A program made the translations under genes and the position numbers. Positions 1-10,502 of a stretch of 64,000 nucleotides of DNA are shown piece after piece. Origin of the DNA: Fistulifera solaris. Lineage: Eukaryota > Bacillariophyta > Bacillariophyceae > Naviculales > Stauroneidaceae. Location of the stretch: NCBI GenBank assembly GCA_030295235.1, contig AP026126.1, positions 1,984,001 through 2,048,000 of the forward strand, given 5' to 3'. The first letter of the stretch is position 1; each line of letters opens with the position of its first letter. Under the pieces are notes generated by a model. It had not been told where the DNA came from and did not search any database. It was given only the letters and a program-made list of their open reading frames with translations.

Positions 1-1676
1 AAGCATCGAAAGAAATTAGCGAAAGAGGAACAGCAGCGACAACAGCTGCTACGTGCATCCATTAGTCCTTCTAAATCGGTCACTACCAAAAGCCTGGATG
101 TGGTGCCCATGCGTGCTTCTCGTCGGATTCGTGGAGAAGATGTCGACGTACGACGATCGGGACGACAAGTGCGAAAGGCGGTGGATCGGTTTGTCGTTGA
201 TCATACCATTCCACAGTTTCTGACCAGCCCACTCAGCAAAAGTCGAAAGCGAACACACTCATCGTCGGGACAGCATTCTTTCCGCAGCGAAAGCTATGTG
301 CAGGTGACAGTCAAGCAGCCATCCGGTCACACGTTAGAATTAGAGGCCGATGCTGTTGTTTGTACGTTGCCTCTGGGTGTACTGAAACAAGAATCGTACG
401 AAGGAGGAGTAGTGTTTGATCCTCCTCTTCCACAGGAAAAACAGACTGCCATTCAAAGGTTGGGAACCGGCTTACTCAACAAATGTGCTTTATCGTTTGA
501 TAGGATCTATTGGCAAAATGTCGATTTCATTGGCTGGGCAGAGTCAGAGCAATCATCTTATCTTGTCCTAAATGGAGCAGCATATACAGGTGGGAAACCA
601 ATCTTGATCTTCATGTATGGTGGAAACTTTGCGAAAGATATCCAGGAATGGACAGACCAACAAATAGTTGAAGATTGTATGAAGGTTTTGCAGAAACTCT
701 GTGGCCGGCGCACAATCCCTCGTCCGCTAGATTATTGTGTGACAAGATGGGGTAAGGACCCGAGATCTCGTATGGCCTTTAGTTACATTCCACCTGGAGT
801 GGATGGTTTTGCTGAGCTAAGAAACATGAGCAAACCAGTCTACGGACAGAGTGAAAGTTTTGGTGAGGTACCCTTGTTGATGTTTGCTGGAGAGCACACA
901 ACTCCGTTCCATCCAAGCACCATACACGGGGCTTTCTTGTCAGGTATAAGGGAGGCGTATAGACTAGATAGTGTTGTTTGCGCCGACGCTTTCGAAAACT
1001 TTCAATTTTCCGAAGACGATCTTTATCAACATACCTTTACTATTGGAGAACATGAAAACGAGAATGGTGTCAATGACGTGGATGGCAATCAGGACGCCAG
1101 TGATAATTTTGCAACACATCAAGCTCGACCAGTATCATCGATGACAAACCGTGAACACATCACGACAGGTGGCTTCCATCGTCGAAGGGGAGCGTCGGGA
1201 GTTATGCGACTTAGCCGTCATGATGATATATCTTCCACCCCGATACTAACGGGAAACACGGTGAACACAGAGAGAACATTAAAAGCGAGGAGAAAGAACG
1301 GCCACAACGTCGATTACGAGCAGCTTTTGGTCTTGGTTCGCCGGTGTCTACGACTTCCGAAGCTAATCACGAAGAGAACCAAGCTCATGCCGCGGGTATC
1401 CGAGACTTGGAGGATAGGACATTGCTGAGAAGTTTAGAAAGCTATGGTGCAAATTTCGAATACATTCAAGAAGTTAGCCTTCCAGTTTACGGAGTTGAGA
1501 ACGACCGCAAGACGAATTTAACGCAAATTCAAGCCCGCTGTCATAAACTTGTAAAGTCTTCTCAGCTCCGAGCACCATCTCGTCCCCGACCTGCTATTAT
1601 GAAAAACTGGCTTGCAAAACCCGCTTTTACTTCCAAGGGGAAGCTTTGCGGCTCTACTACGAAAAAGACTCGATGA
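1..1676 (+). CDS. LSD1-like FAD amine oxidase, C-terminal part (5' end outside window)
   Basis: Flavin-dependent amine oxidase of the LSD1/polyamine oxidase family, most likely a nuclear histone demethylase. The frame is open from base 1, so the N-terminal FAD-binding fold lies upstream. Visible are the substrate-domain strand with TLPLGVLK (about 367-390) and the C-terminal FAD signature GEHTTPFHPSTIHGAFL (about 890-940). The first frame stops at 1426-1428. A frame-3 extension from about 1285 to 1676, rich in Glu/Arg and then helix-like (DLEDRTLLRSLESYG), reads as its natural tail. Either one A is missing from the AAAA run at 1281-1284, or a small intron exists; a perfect TACTAAC branch site lies at 1244-1250 with CACAG at 1266-1270. 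The tail resembles a SANT-like segment, but I am unsure. An AATAAA overlaps the end of the gene. The family call is firm; the demethylase role is inferred. Confidence 0.8.
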
Positions 1677-1875
1677 ATAAAACATGTTTGGAATGAAGTG
1701 CCACGCATTGTATTTAAAACATGCAGAATGCTGGGCTGCACACGATGTTGTTTTAACTTTTATTACTTTAAATGAACGAAATGCTCCTATGTATGTATAA
1801 TGATGTATCCACCGATTTAAATGTCTTTATGACCTGCGGTTGAACCCCAGCGCGACAGGAGGGATGACTCAAGCG

Positions 1876-3396
1876 TTATGATTCCTGTTGTTCTCCGAAG
1901 GCTTCGCGACCACTTTCCTCGACGACACTCCAGCGGCTTAACACAGCCATTATGACGCGTTCCCTGTCGTTTTTGGGTGCTTTTCGGTGGTGCACAAACT
2001 TTTCGAGTTGCTCCGCCGTCACGAGTGGATTGCCCCCACGGCAAGAGAGTATCACCACACGCCGACTAGCATCAAGCCAAAGCGACGTTGGGCAAGGTTC
2101 TCCGTACTCACAAGTCGGTACAGCAAAAATTTCCTTTCGTTCCTCACCATTCAATACGGAAATACCGAAATCGACTTGGCTGCTATCAGTTATATAAGAT
2201 CCATCTGAACGACTCGGATCTCGGCGCAAAGCAATTCCCATTAGCAGTTGATCATCATCATTTTTGGCGTGGTATTCCTGGTGGACCTTAACCGTCAGGG
2301 GGATGACATAATGCTCTCAAGGACAAATAACGTTTGCCGTGGCGGTGAACAGTTAGCGACCCAGGAAAAGAGCGATCCATGGCAACATGAATTAACATTG
2401 GACCGGGCCAGACTTTGTTTGCTAGCAAACGTAGCAGCTGCTGAGCTTCATTGAAAGCATGTGCTGCTAAAACTTCTCCGTCCTTGCTCTTAACGGCGTA
2501 GGGTCTTTTCGGAAAACATTGGCGCCAGAACGGTCCGTCTAATGCAGAAGGGAGAAGATAAACGTGTGGAACGTCAAAGCTCTCTTTCTTGATCTGACTA
2601 AGACTAACCATACTGTCGCTTTCGATCCCTGTTGCGCTACCATCACTGCTGAAACTGCAAACGCTTGTCGAGGATACCTGTCTCGGGTAGCAAATCTTAT
2701 CTTGTGTGGCCTGAGTGGATGACTGGCGAATGCTGTTCCCGAGCAAATCTTGTATGCTACTTGACCAGGAGTTCGGATTCTGCCAGTTGAGTTGAGCGAC
2801 AGCTTCGTACGTGCATTCCGTTGGAATAGCCACCGCTTGGCCTTCTAAAAGCTTGGCGACAACTTCCTCCATGCCGGATGTAGTTGGCTGAATAACAGTA
2901 GGTTGCGGGGTAGGACTTGCGGACAAGGGTCGTTTGCTAGCTTCCAGAGGACCAGGATGGTCGATCTTGATGCGTTTCTGTGATTATAGAAAGGATCAAT
3001 TGTGTAAGAGAAGCTTTCGAAAAAGATGGTTTTAGCCAATAATCGTCGGATAGCGCGGACGCACTGAATCGGTAGAGTCGATGAGGTGCGTAAATCCCCG
3101 ATCATAAGAACTCGCACACTGAATTATCTTTGCTGCATCCTTAGCACGAAAGATATCGCACAACAACAAAAGCTGCATAATTTACATACCCGGTGATTCT
3201 GTAAAGAACGTCTCACTAAAACCTTTCGGCGTTTTCGACGAGCCGCTGCCGCAGCAGCCGCAGCTTGAGCTCGTTCATGGTCCTCTGACTCCAAGTCACT
3301 GGGGAGTGAGTAAAGACGTTTAGGGGAAGGAGAAGAAAATTGCGTTGCAACCGAAGAAGGCGCGTCATTCGTCAGCGGCGGCGACGCAACCTTCAT
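1876..3396 (-). CDS. YrdC/Sua5-like domain protein, two exons, one frameshift
   Basis: Resembles YrdC/Sua5 threonylcarbamoyl-AMP synthase, which makes the activated intermediate for t6A37 in tRNA. Exon 1 (3190-3396) encodes a basic Ala-rich leader; a GTATGT donor opens an intron at 2978-3189 that ends AATCACAG. Exon 2 shows VAIPTECTYEAVAQLNW, like the family's 'AYPTDTVYGL', then KRPYAVK and LANKVWPGPMLIHV, like 'RPWPGPLT'. After LRALCHP the frame breaks at the GGGGG run 2298-2302; removing one base gives CHPLTVKVHQEYHAK and continues to the stop at 1876. The usual SxN motif after this point is not evident, and a long Ser-rich insert separates the conserved blocks, so this may be a divergent YrdC paralogue rather than the housekeeping enzyme. 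Its start is the first ATG of the open frame. Confidence 0.65.
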
Positions 3397-4246
3397 AACT
3401 ATGATTAGTCCCTTGAGTCTTTATTCAATCTGTCGAAGCGAGGGCAAGAAGGATGAGGATAATCAACGTTGTGAAGCCTGTTGTATGTCGATTTGATATA
3501 ACAAGACAAGCAGCACAACCGAACCCGATTCTTACATCTGTTTCTCGATAGAAAATAACGGCGACGTGAGTTGAGCGGCACCAAAGTCCTGTGTAGCCGA
3601 CGCTACATCAAAGCTCGTGGCGCGTCCGCAATGGGTATCTACAAGATTTTCGATGGCTGTGAACGAGTTCTCTATTTTTTGCTACCAGGACGACAGCTTC
3701 GACGAAAGGCCGTTCATTCTATGAAACAATAAGTAAGCAACCGCTGCCTACTTTGTATTTAGAACGAGATCTTTTGTAGATGACATCATCCGCAGCTTCG
3801 CGATGCTTCGACGAAAGGTCATTTTCTTAAGGTTACAGAATATTTTTGGTGGGGTACCAGTAGCCGTTCATTTAAGTAGGCAACCGCCACTTATTTAGAC
3901 ACAGATCTTTTGTACCGTAGTAGATGACATCATCCATCATCCCGAGCTTCGCGCTGCTTCGAGATCTATCGTTGTTGTTTGTTGTCGGTTGGTGTCTCTG
4001 TCAAAATGTCATCATGAACAGATGTCATTGTGTCAACGAATCGACTCAATGACGATCGGTGTCCTTCATCTTGGCGATGACAAGCTTTTCGGCAGATCGA
4101 AAGAAAGAAAGGATGAAGAACGATGGTCTGGGTTGAATTTGTCAAGGACGAAACATAGTCGTGTCATTCGCTTTCCTCCTATACAATCAATTATGCTGCT
4201 TTTCTATTCGGTGAAAGTAATCTTTCGTACAAAACACGATACATAC
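3397..4246. other. Intergenic region with a degenerate direct duplication
   Basis: No convincing gene. It holds two diverged copies of a roughly 100-bp unit (listed separately). A 96-codon plus-strand ORF at 3989-4279 has no recognisable domain, and I do not call it. Confidence 0.5.
3709..3962 (+). repeat. Degenerate direct duplication, about 100 bp per copy
   Basis: Copy A (3709-3811) and copy B (3862-3962) share in order GCCGTTCATT, AAGTA-GCAACCGC, ATTTAGA, AGATCTTTTGTA, TAGATGACATCATCC and AGCTTCGCG-TGCTTCGA. Copy B carries small insertions and deletions. CTTCGACGAAAGG also brackets copy A on both sides (about 3698 and 3808). This suggests an old tandem duplication or two fragments of one mobile repeat. 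Confidence 0.7.
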
Positions 4247-5107
4247 TCAAACCCACTCCTTTTCAATGTCGTCTTGTAAAAGCAGTTGAAAGTCTTCGCT
4301 TCGCATGCTATTCAACAATGCTTCGATATTTCCCAGACTTGATTGTTGCTGAAGGACGAAGGATTGGCGATTGGGATCGATCAGCGGAGTGGGCTCAATG
4401 TCTAACAGGTGTCCGTCGCGTGACTCGTTGGAAGTGCTTCTTTGAAATTTAAGTCGGAAGAGAGGTTCTTCCGGTAGGCATTGGGCATCAAACTGTTGAG
4501 ACAAACCCATGCCTCCGAGCAACGCATCTCGTCGCAAGCATTGCTGAAAATCAGTGAAATGAGGGTGCGTGAAGTCGAAATGGTTCGGGTAACAGTTTTT
4601 GTATGCTGTTTCGTATCCTTGCAGCAGACTACCTCGGAAACTTTGAAAAGTATGCTTCAGCGGGTCCTCGTTCTCTCGGCAATGGTCTTCCAACTTCTTA
4701 TTCGATACGGGCTGGCGATGACCTCTTTTCATGTTGGCAGCGAAACGAAGAGCGTGACTGACCTTGTCGCGTGCGATAGCGTCCGATATCTGCTCCCACA
4801 TATCGTTGCCGTTCCACTTGACTCGCTTAATGAATCGGGTGTTGTATCGTTGCTTCATCACAGCAACGATGGTGCGAGTAATCTTCATTTTATCCTGTTT
4901 GGAGTGATTGCCCTTATATACTTCGACGAAGCTTTCGATCATTTCACGAAACCTTTGGTTACCTGGGTGGATCCCGTAGGTCTTATCTTTTCCGCAAAGG
5001 ACATCGTTCAAGGCGGGCTGCTCGAATGGTTCTGTATCAATGTCTTTTTTACTGCGAGCCTTGACATCTTCAATCCCTTCCATATGCCGCGCTCCCTTCA
5101 CAATCAT
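4247..5107 (-). CDS. DUF6824-domain protein (diatom-type), function unknown
   Basis: The N-terminal half carries a clear DUF6824-type domain at about residues 34-125 from the first ATG: NDVLCGKDKTYGIHPGNQRF, then FREMIESF, a KMKITRTIVAVMKQ helix, and the terminal W-x(n)-ARDKVSHALR block. The family is abundant in diatoms and its function is unknown; a DNA-binding or regulatory role is often guessed. The domain is followed by a charged, low-complexity C-terminal half without a motif I know. The frame extends upstream to 5173, but only through a TTG; ATG at 5107 is the first true start and another ATG lies at 5083. The 260-codon plus-strand ORF across this gene (4481-5263) is its shadow. Confidence 0.8.
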   Translation of the reverse strand: MIVKGARHMEGIEDVKARSKKDIDTEPFEQPALNDVLCGKDKTYGIHPGNQRFREMIESFVEVYKGNHSKQDKMKITRTIVAVMKQRYNTRFIKRVKWNGNDMWEQISDAIARDKVSHALRFAANMKRGHRQPVSNKKLEDHCRENEDPLKHTFQSFRGSLLQGYETAYKNCYPNHFDFTHPHFTDFQQCLRRDALLGGMGLSQQFDAQCLPEEPLFRLKFQRSTSNESRDGHLLDIEPTPLIDPNRQSFVLQQQSSLGNIEALLNSMRSEDFQLLLQDDIEKEWV

Positions 5108-6951
5108 TTTAATGTAATACAACGTGGTTATCCTGGAAGTGGCTTTTCTGTTTTTTATGAGCTTCCAAGTCAATCATTGAACGGATCAGATGACAGAGCC
5201 GACGTACCCTGGTATGCCGACGCATGGCTCGAAACTCGAAAAGAGCTCAGGCAATCTTTTTAGACGTATTTCAGCTTTTGGCGGCGACCGTCTGGCGTGT
5301 CTTTACAGTTTCCTCGCAGTAAATGTGCATAGATGGCCAAACGTGCACTACAGAACTATCTAGGGTATTTCGTACATAAGAATTTTCAGATCTCGTACAT
5401 TAATGGCTTAAGAGAGATTGGAGAACGGCAGAAAGGAGAACTTTTTATTTTCAATATTTAAGGGTCATTTGTTCTTCATCACACATTCACTGTTTAAGAG
5501 TTAAGAGATATTTACCAGTTTTGAATCTTGAGTCTTGCTTCACAATGCTAAAGATGAAAGTGAAGAGATTCGAGATCAGACGTGCGTCGAGAGTCCCGAA
5601 TGAACTATTCTCTCGACATTTACAATTTACAATTAATTAACCCTTCTCTCAAAATTTGGTTCTGGGAACGACAAAGAAGAAGTTCGTAGAAGCCGTTGGT
5701 ATTGGGCACTGTGCGATGACCGATGACCTACTTTAATTTTTTTAGTGCGGAAATAGGAGCTAGGAACTAGACGTACGGCGTACTGCATTATTTATTTGGC
5801 ATTTGCCTTTCGACTTTCGACTATTGCCTACCTGGTATGCTTCGTGCTCGTTTCTTGTTGCATTCTTTTGTTTAACGTGGTAGGTGGTACCAGTACCAGG
5901 TACCGGTACGGTACCGGTAGTTCCTGGTACAAAGTATACCAGGGTAGGCTTGTTAATCGCGGATTCCCCAACAGGAAGAGAACGGAGGACTACAAAATAC
6001 AAGTACCGGTACCAGGTACCGGTACCGGTACTGTACAAGTACCAGGTAAAGCGTAAAACATAAGTTTTTATTCACCTCACGAATGAATCACGACTCACAC
6101 CTTACAGTTCACATTATTTCACATTTCACATCACAACGCGGACGTTGTTGTATTTTGTGAAATTTCATGTTTGTTTATAGTGTTGCGAGTTGCGATGCAC
6201 GATAGTAACTCGAGATCCAAAGTAGAAGAAGTGTTAATCCATTTGCGCAATTGCATTCATGGATCAGGATTTTTTCAACAAAACAATGTAAACTAATGCC
6301 AATGAAAATGCAAACGAACGTTAGATTTGCATTTCAAGGAAATTAGGAATAAATATTAGTATATGTGTTATCTAAAAAAAATTAATAAATCTAATTTCCT
6401 AAAGTCAGTATGAAATTTTCACATTCGACTGTTTTTCCATTTTTCTTCTTTATTTCTCACAAATATTTCAATCTGAGTGAGCTCCAGCTACTGCTAGCTG
6501 CTAGTAGAGGGCGACTCCTGAACCCGTTTCCCAATGAGGAGAGAATCATCACCGTGGTGCTCCTTCTATTTCTCTCGGATTCCGAAGAAGCATACTGGTA
6601 CTGACCCGTTTTGCATCATGTACCTTTGTTATCGTTTAATAAACCTAGAGAGCAAGATCATACAATTAGATTTACAATGCATCTTTTGAATACTGTACTT
6701 ACACAGCAAATAATCTTGAAACCAACATGGCCAAAACACAATACACCTGGTACAATACTGGTAGTTTACCTACTTACGCCGTGAATGAAGCTTAGCTTAG
6801 TGACTCGTGACTGCATTGAATTACTTCGAACCTTAGTCTACGATTGGCGACGTATCTACATTCATCGCAATCGCAACGATGAACATAGAACGGCTAGACT
6901 TTTATAGATGCAAACAAATGATAATGTGCAAATAATATTGAAAACTAGTCA
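5108..6951. other. Intergenic region with a GGTACC-rich block
   Basis: I see no gene. Short ORFs at 5796-6056 and 6410-6604 lack homology-like motifs, and the first is created by the GGTACC repeat. The stretch is AT-rich after 6060. The repeat block at 5884-6048 is listed separately. Confidence 0.5.
5884..6048. repeat. GGTACC/CCGGTACC palindrome-rich block
   Basis: Two clusters (5884-5944 and 6002-6048) built from overlapping GGTACC, CCGGTACCGG and CCAGTACC units. They are flanked by GGTACAAAGTATACC at about 5926-5940. The units are self-complementary, so the block can fold on either strand. Similar but shorter clusters occur at 10086-10110, 15583-15640, 22905-22930 and 40555-40585. Confidence 0.8.
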
Positions 6952-8000
6952 ATGAAACACGAAAGAAGGCACTCCGTCTATTCACAGCACCCACCGGGAA
7001 GCGAAATTATCTTCCGTGTACCAGCTACGGACCTGACGTTCGTAGATCGACTCATCGTGTCCGTCAGCAGTCTTACGATTATAGGATCAGTTGTTTGGGT
7101 GCCGGCATGTATTGCATGGGCGTGGCGACGATGGAAGATAGTCAAAGATAAGCGACGAAAAGCTCTTTATGCAGCTTTAGCGATTGCCACGTCCATTCTT
7201 CTGGCCGTTGGGCCGCATCGGTCACCACATTTTGGGAAGACATTGCAAGTCAGGAAATGGCGACTCTGGCAAGCTTGGCTTAGATTTATTGCCATGGAAG
7301 TTATCTCTGATACAGCTAGCAACAAAAGATCGATAGATGTGAAAGAAGAAAAAGGCAATACTGGCTTTTGTGCCGCATGGTATTTTCCCTTTGCATTTGC
7401 CTTTGCGGCTCTGCCAGACATTGCTCAATCCGCCGCATTCGGTGTATTTCGTCCTGTGGTGGCTTCTGCAACCGCTCTATTTCCCATTGTTCGAGACTTC
7501 TTATCATGGTGTGCCGCTATGTAAGTTTCATATTATTATTTTCGGCGTTTTTATTGATCAGTCTCACATGTTTGAACAGCGACGCGAGCAAATCGTCCGT
7601 CGATAACGTTCTTTCTAAAGGCGAACGAATAGGAATCGTACCTGGAGGAATAGCAGAAATATTTGAAGGTTATCCGAAGCCGATGACCAGCCCCAACGAA
7701 GAGTACAGCATCGTACGAAAAGGATTTTTGCGCATGGCCATCAAACACAATTTACCAGTGATTCCTATTTACGCGTTTGGCGCAACCAAAATGATGAAGC
7801 GTCTCGATTTACCTCTCCTGGAAACTATATCGAGATGGCTCAGAATATCTATTGTACTTTTCTTTGGTGTTTGGGGGCTACCGATCCCTTTCCGGCAAAG
7901 ACTTTCGTATGTGATCGGACGACCGATCCAGCCGCCCAGCCATGGAAGCGGCGACGAGGAGCAAGTTCGAGCCATGCAAGATCTCTTTGTCAAGAACTAG
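6952..8000 (+). CDS. DGAT2: Type-2 diacylglycerol acyltransferase (DGAT2-like), one intron
   Basis: Membrane acyltransferase of the DGAT2 family, expected to make triacylglycerol from diacylglycerol and acyl-CoA in the ER. Two N-terminal membrane segments are visible (about residues 29-52 and 66-84). Exon 1 ends at 7520 (CTAT|GTAAGT) and exon 2 starts at 7580 (GAACAG|C), a 59-nt intron in phase 2. Exon 2 holds the family blocks IDASKSSVDNVLSKG, IVPGGIAEIFEG and RKGFLRMAIKHNLPVIPIY. The segment that should carry the active-site HPHG motif reads in frame as GNTGFCAAWYFPFAFAFAAL. In the next frame the same bases read AILAFVPHGIFP. Two compensating one-base shifts, in the A5/GG run at 7349-7355 and at TTT 7390-7392, would restore it. 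The family call is strong; activity depends on which reading is real. Confidence 0.88.
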
Positions 8001-8296
8001 AAAGAATATTCAACCGGCACAAAGAGGCATATGGATGGGGACACAAGACGCTAAAGCTTTTAAAACAGTAGCTTCTAAATTTCTATTAAAGTGGAATAAT
8101 AGCTTGATTTTAGCTCGACAAGTGAGGAAGATGCCAAATCGAAACTTGTGCACCATAGAATCATCTGTCGTAGTAGTATCGATGTTTAGCTTTTTGAATT
8201 CGAGGTAAGCTTGGCATGTTGTTGTGAGTTGTGAGTGGCCCGGCGTGATACTGAATAGGTTGTAGTGGACAGTGGACGCCGAAAAGTAGCGGGGTC

Positions 8297-9598
8297 TTAC
8301 ACTCGCATAGTGGAAATTCCAGCAGATGACATGTTAGTGACAGAGTTTGTCCTTTTCGCAACGAGTTCCATACTTTGGAAAAGACGCGAAAGGTCAATGA
8401 TGGATTCTTCGTAGTAACCAGTGTCTTCTTTTGAACAACGGTCTTCAATTAAATCCGGAGCTGTCAAAATACCATCGTCCAGCGGAATACTGTGCGGCGG
8501 TGCAGTGCTCCGATATATCATAACGCGGAATTCGAGAGAAACGCGAGTCGTATCAGTAGTATTTGCTAAATCGAAATGTATGCATCGAGACCCGTCAAAG
8601 ATGTAACCCAGTCCAGCGGATTTGGCTAGCAAAGGATGCCAGTCTTCACGTCCGGGATGAGATTCAACATAAAGGGCATTGGCTCCGAAAGAAGGTGTTA
8701 ACGGGACATGGAACTTTAGACAACCAATACTGTGTCCCGAGGCCAGATCACAGGTAGGCGAAAGAATTTGTGTGTGCGGTCCGGGTAGGTGAATGTGAAT
8801 TGTAGGGAAAGCCTGATATCGATAGACGATACATCCCGAAGAATTTGAGTTGACGTGTAGCATTCGCTTTGATATTGCCATTTCATGGAGGAGTGGTATG
8901 CAAAAGAATTCACGAAGTTTTCGTAAGCGGAATGAATGCGTTCTCTATTCACCGCTTGACTTAATTTGGATTGCAAATCCGAACATTGTTCTTCGCCATA
9001 TACCTTGTGAATATTAGCAAGATCGGTAACTCCTAATGTTGAAGCAACAATCTCATGGAGAGGATGGGTATGCGTATCAAAAAGAAACACTCTCTCTCCT
9101 CTAAAAGCATTGTAAGGCACGCCTATTGAACTTGCAATGGATGCGTGCACCGCAAACTGTTGTCGACTGAAACTCTTCTGCCTTGTATCTCGCGTCGACT
9201 TTAGAAACGGTTCCATGAGCTTTCTTAGACCAGAATCATGAAAATCTGGAGCTTGCAAGGCACCGTCTGTGTATTTCAAAATAGCTGCAGCAAAAGCAAG
9301 ACTGTCCTCATCGTTGGTGACAACACTTTGATCTGATTCCGAACTCGTCACGCAAGATGCAAATGAACCTTCGGAGAAGGTACTGAGGCCTTCCGATAAG
9401 CCAGCAAAGACAGACTTACTTCGGCTCATTCCAAGACCTCCCACGTTACTTTCTATTGATATTTGATTCATCGCGCCAATCCGATTCAAAGACTCTGAGC
9501 ACGTCGACACGAAGCCAAATGGAGTATATGCTTCTCTAGACGATGGATTCGTTGATTGAAAAGCTATTTAAAAGAGCTCCTGGATTGCTCTGGGTCAT
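8297..9598 (-). CDS. StrG/phytanoyl-type 2-oxoglutarate dioxygenase relative, frameshifted
   Basis: The C-terminal half resembles the StrG-like cupin dioxygenases: FHVPLTPSFGANALYVESHP, then GREDWHPLLAKS, FDGSRCIHFDLANTTDTTRV and SLEFRVMIYR. In that family an HxD...H triad binds Fe(II). Here the distal His (CIH) and the DLASGH segment remain, but the first His is replaced by Thr (PTCD), so canonical iron binding is doubtful. Two one-base shifts interrupt the gene: AAA at 8881-8883 (one base short) joins the two main frames, and TTTT (minus strand) at 9559-9562 (one base long) links an upstream start, MTQSNPGALLNSF, at 9598. Without the latter the first ATG is at 9471. The N-terminal 100 residues are Ser-rich. 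Substrate unknown. Confidence 0.55.
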
Positions 9599-10502
9599 TT
9601 CGATGTTGAGGAAAGTGATTTTGCGGTGATGGCGATGCTGAAATAAGTTCAAAGAGTTTGTCAGGAGATGTCGAAAATCATCGAGAAAATGAAATGGCCA
9701 CCTTTCGTGATTTTTTTGTGCGCATCATCGCAGCCATCAGCCATCGCATCAACAATTGAGTGACGACTGGACGACAACAGTACGGAACACATCTGTCTGA
9801 CGGAAAATACTCGCGTTGGGCTTAAATTTTAGCAAAAAATAATGACGTCATGTCGAAAGAACATTGTTTTTCCGTGACTCACTCTCTTTGATAAAGTAGA
9901 GGTACATTGACTTTCCATCACTGACTGTAGGAGTGTCAACCTAATTTAAGCACCACATGAGCGGATACTTACAACATGATTGAGCAATAAGTTTGACCAA
10001 CAAAAAATACGGTCTGGTTTAAGCTCTCCATCTTTGCGTTTCGTGCAGGGCAGAGGGATCGACGTCATTCAAAGTCACAGCAATCGGTACCGGGTGCCGT
10101 ACTGGTACTCTCCTTTACCCTTGACTGAGTGTCCGTGACTCAATACAGAAACCCGGAAATTGATGGTTGAAGCAGATCATGTCGTGCTTCGATCTTGTTC
10201 TACGGAGTATAGGGCGAAGTGTAAAAATCCATCTGTGTCGCACGACTACTATGTCACATTTTTGCTTTGGATTGATTCTTCGTGCTCTGCACCCTGCACC
10301 TCAACTCAAACATCTGCCATGGCAATCCTCCATGGGATCTTAGCTGATTTGACGTTCAACTCAAATTTTAACTGCAGCTTTCTTTTCAAGCGCTGCACTT
10401 CGAAATTCGGTGCGGGCGGAACAATCACTCATTCTATCGACTCAAACGACGTATTTATTCTTTGATTGCCTCGTTTTGTTTTTGTTTGTTTGCTGAAGGG
10501 TC
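9599..10502. other. Divergent-promoter intergenic region
   Basis: Lies between two genes transcribed outward. It has a GGTACC/GTACTGGTAC cluster at 10086-10110. A 101-codon ORF at 10160-10465 has no recognisable feature. Nothing else stands out. Confidence 0.45.

Noticed and set aside
4481-5263. 260-codon plus-strand ORF
   Set aside because: It lies antisense to the DUF6824 gene, whose domain is recognisable; the ORF itself shows no family feature.
5796-6056. 86-codon ORF with a hydrophobic start
   Set aside because: Half of it is translated GGTACC repeat; no domain.
10160-10465. 101-codon ORF between divergent genes
   Set aside because: Composition and length fit chance; no motif and no splice context.
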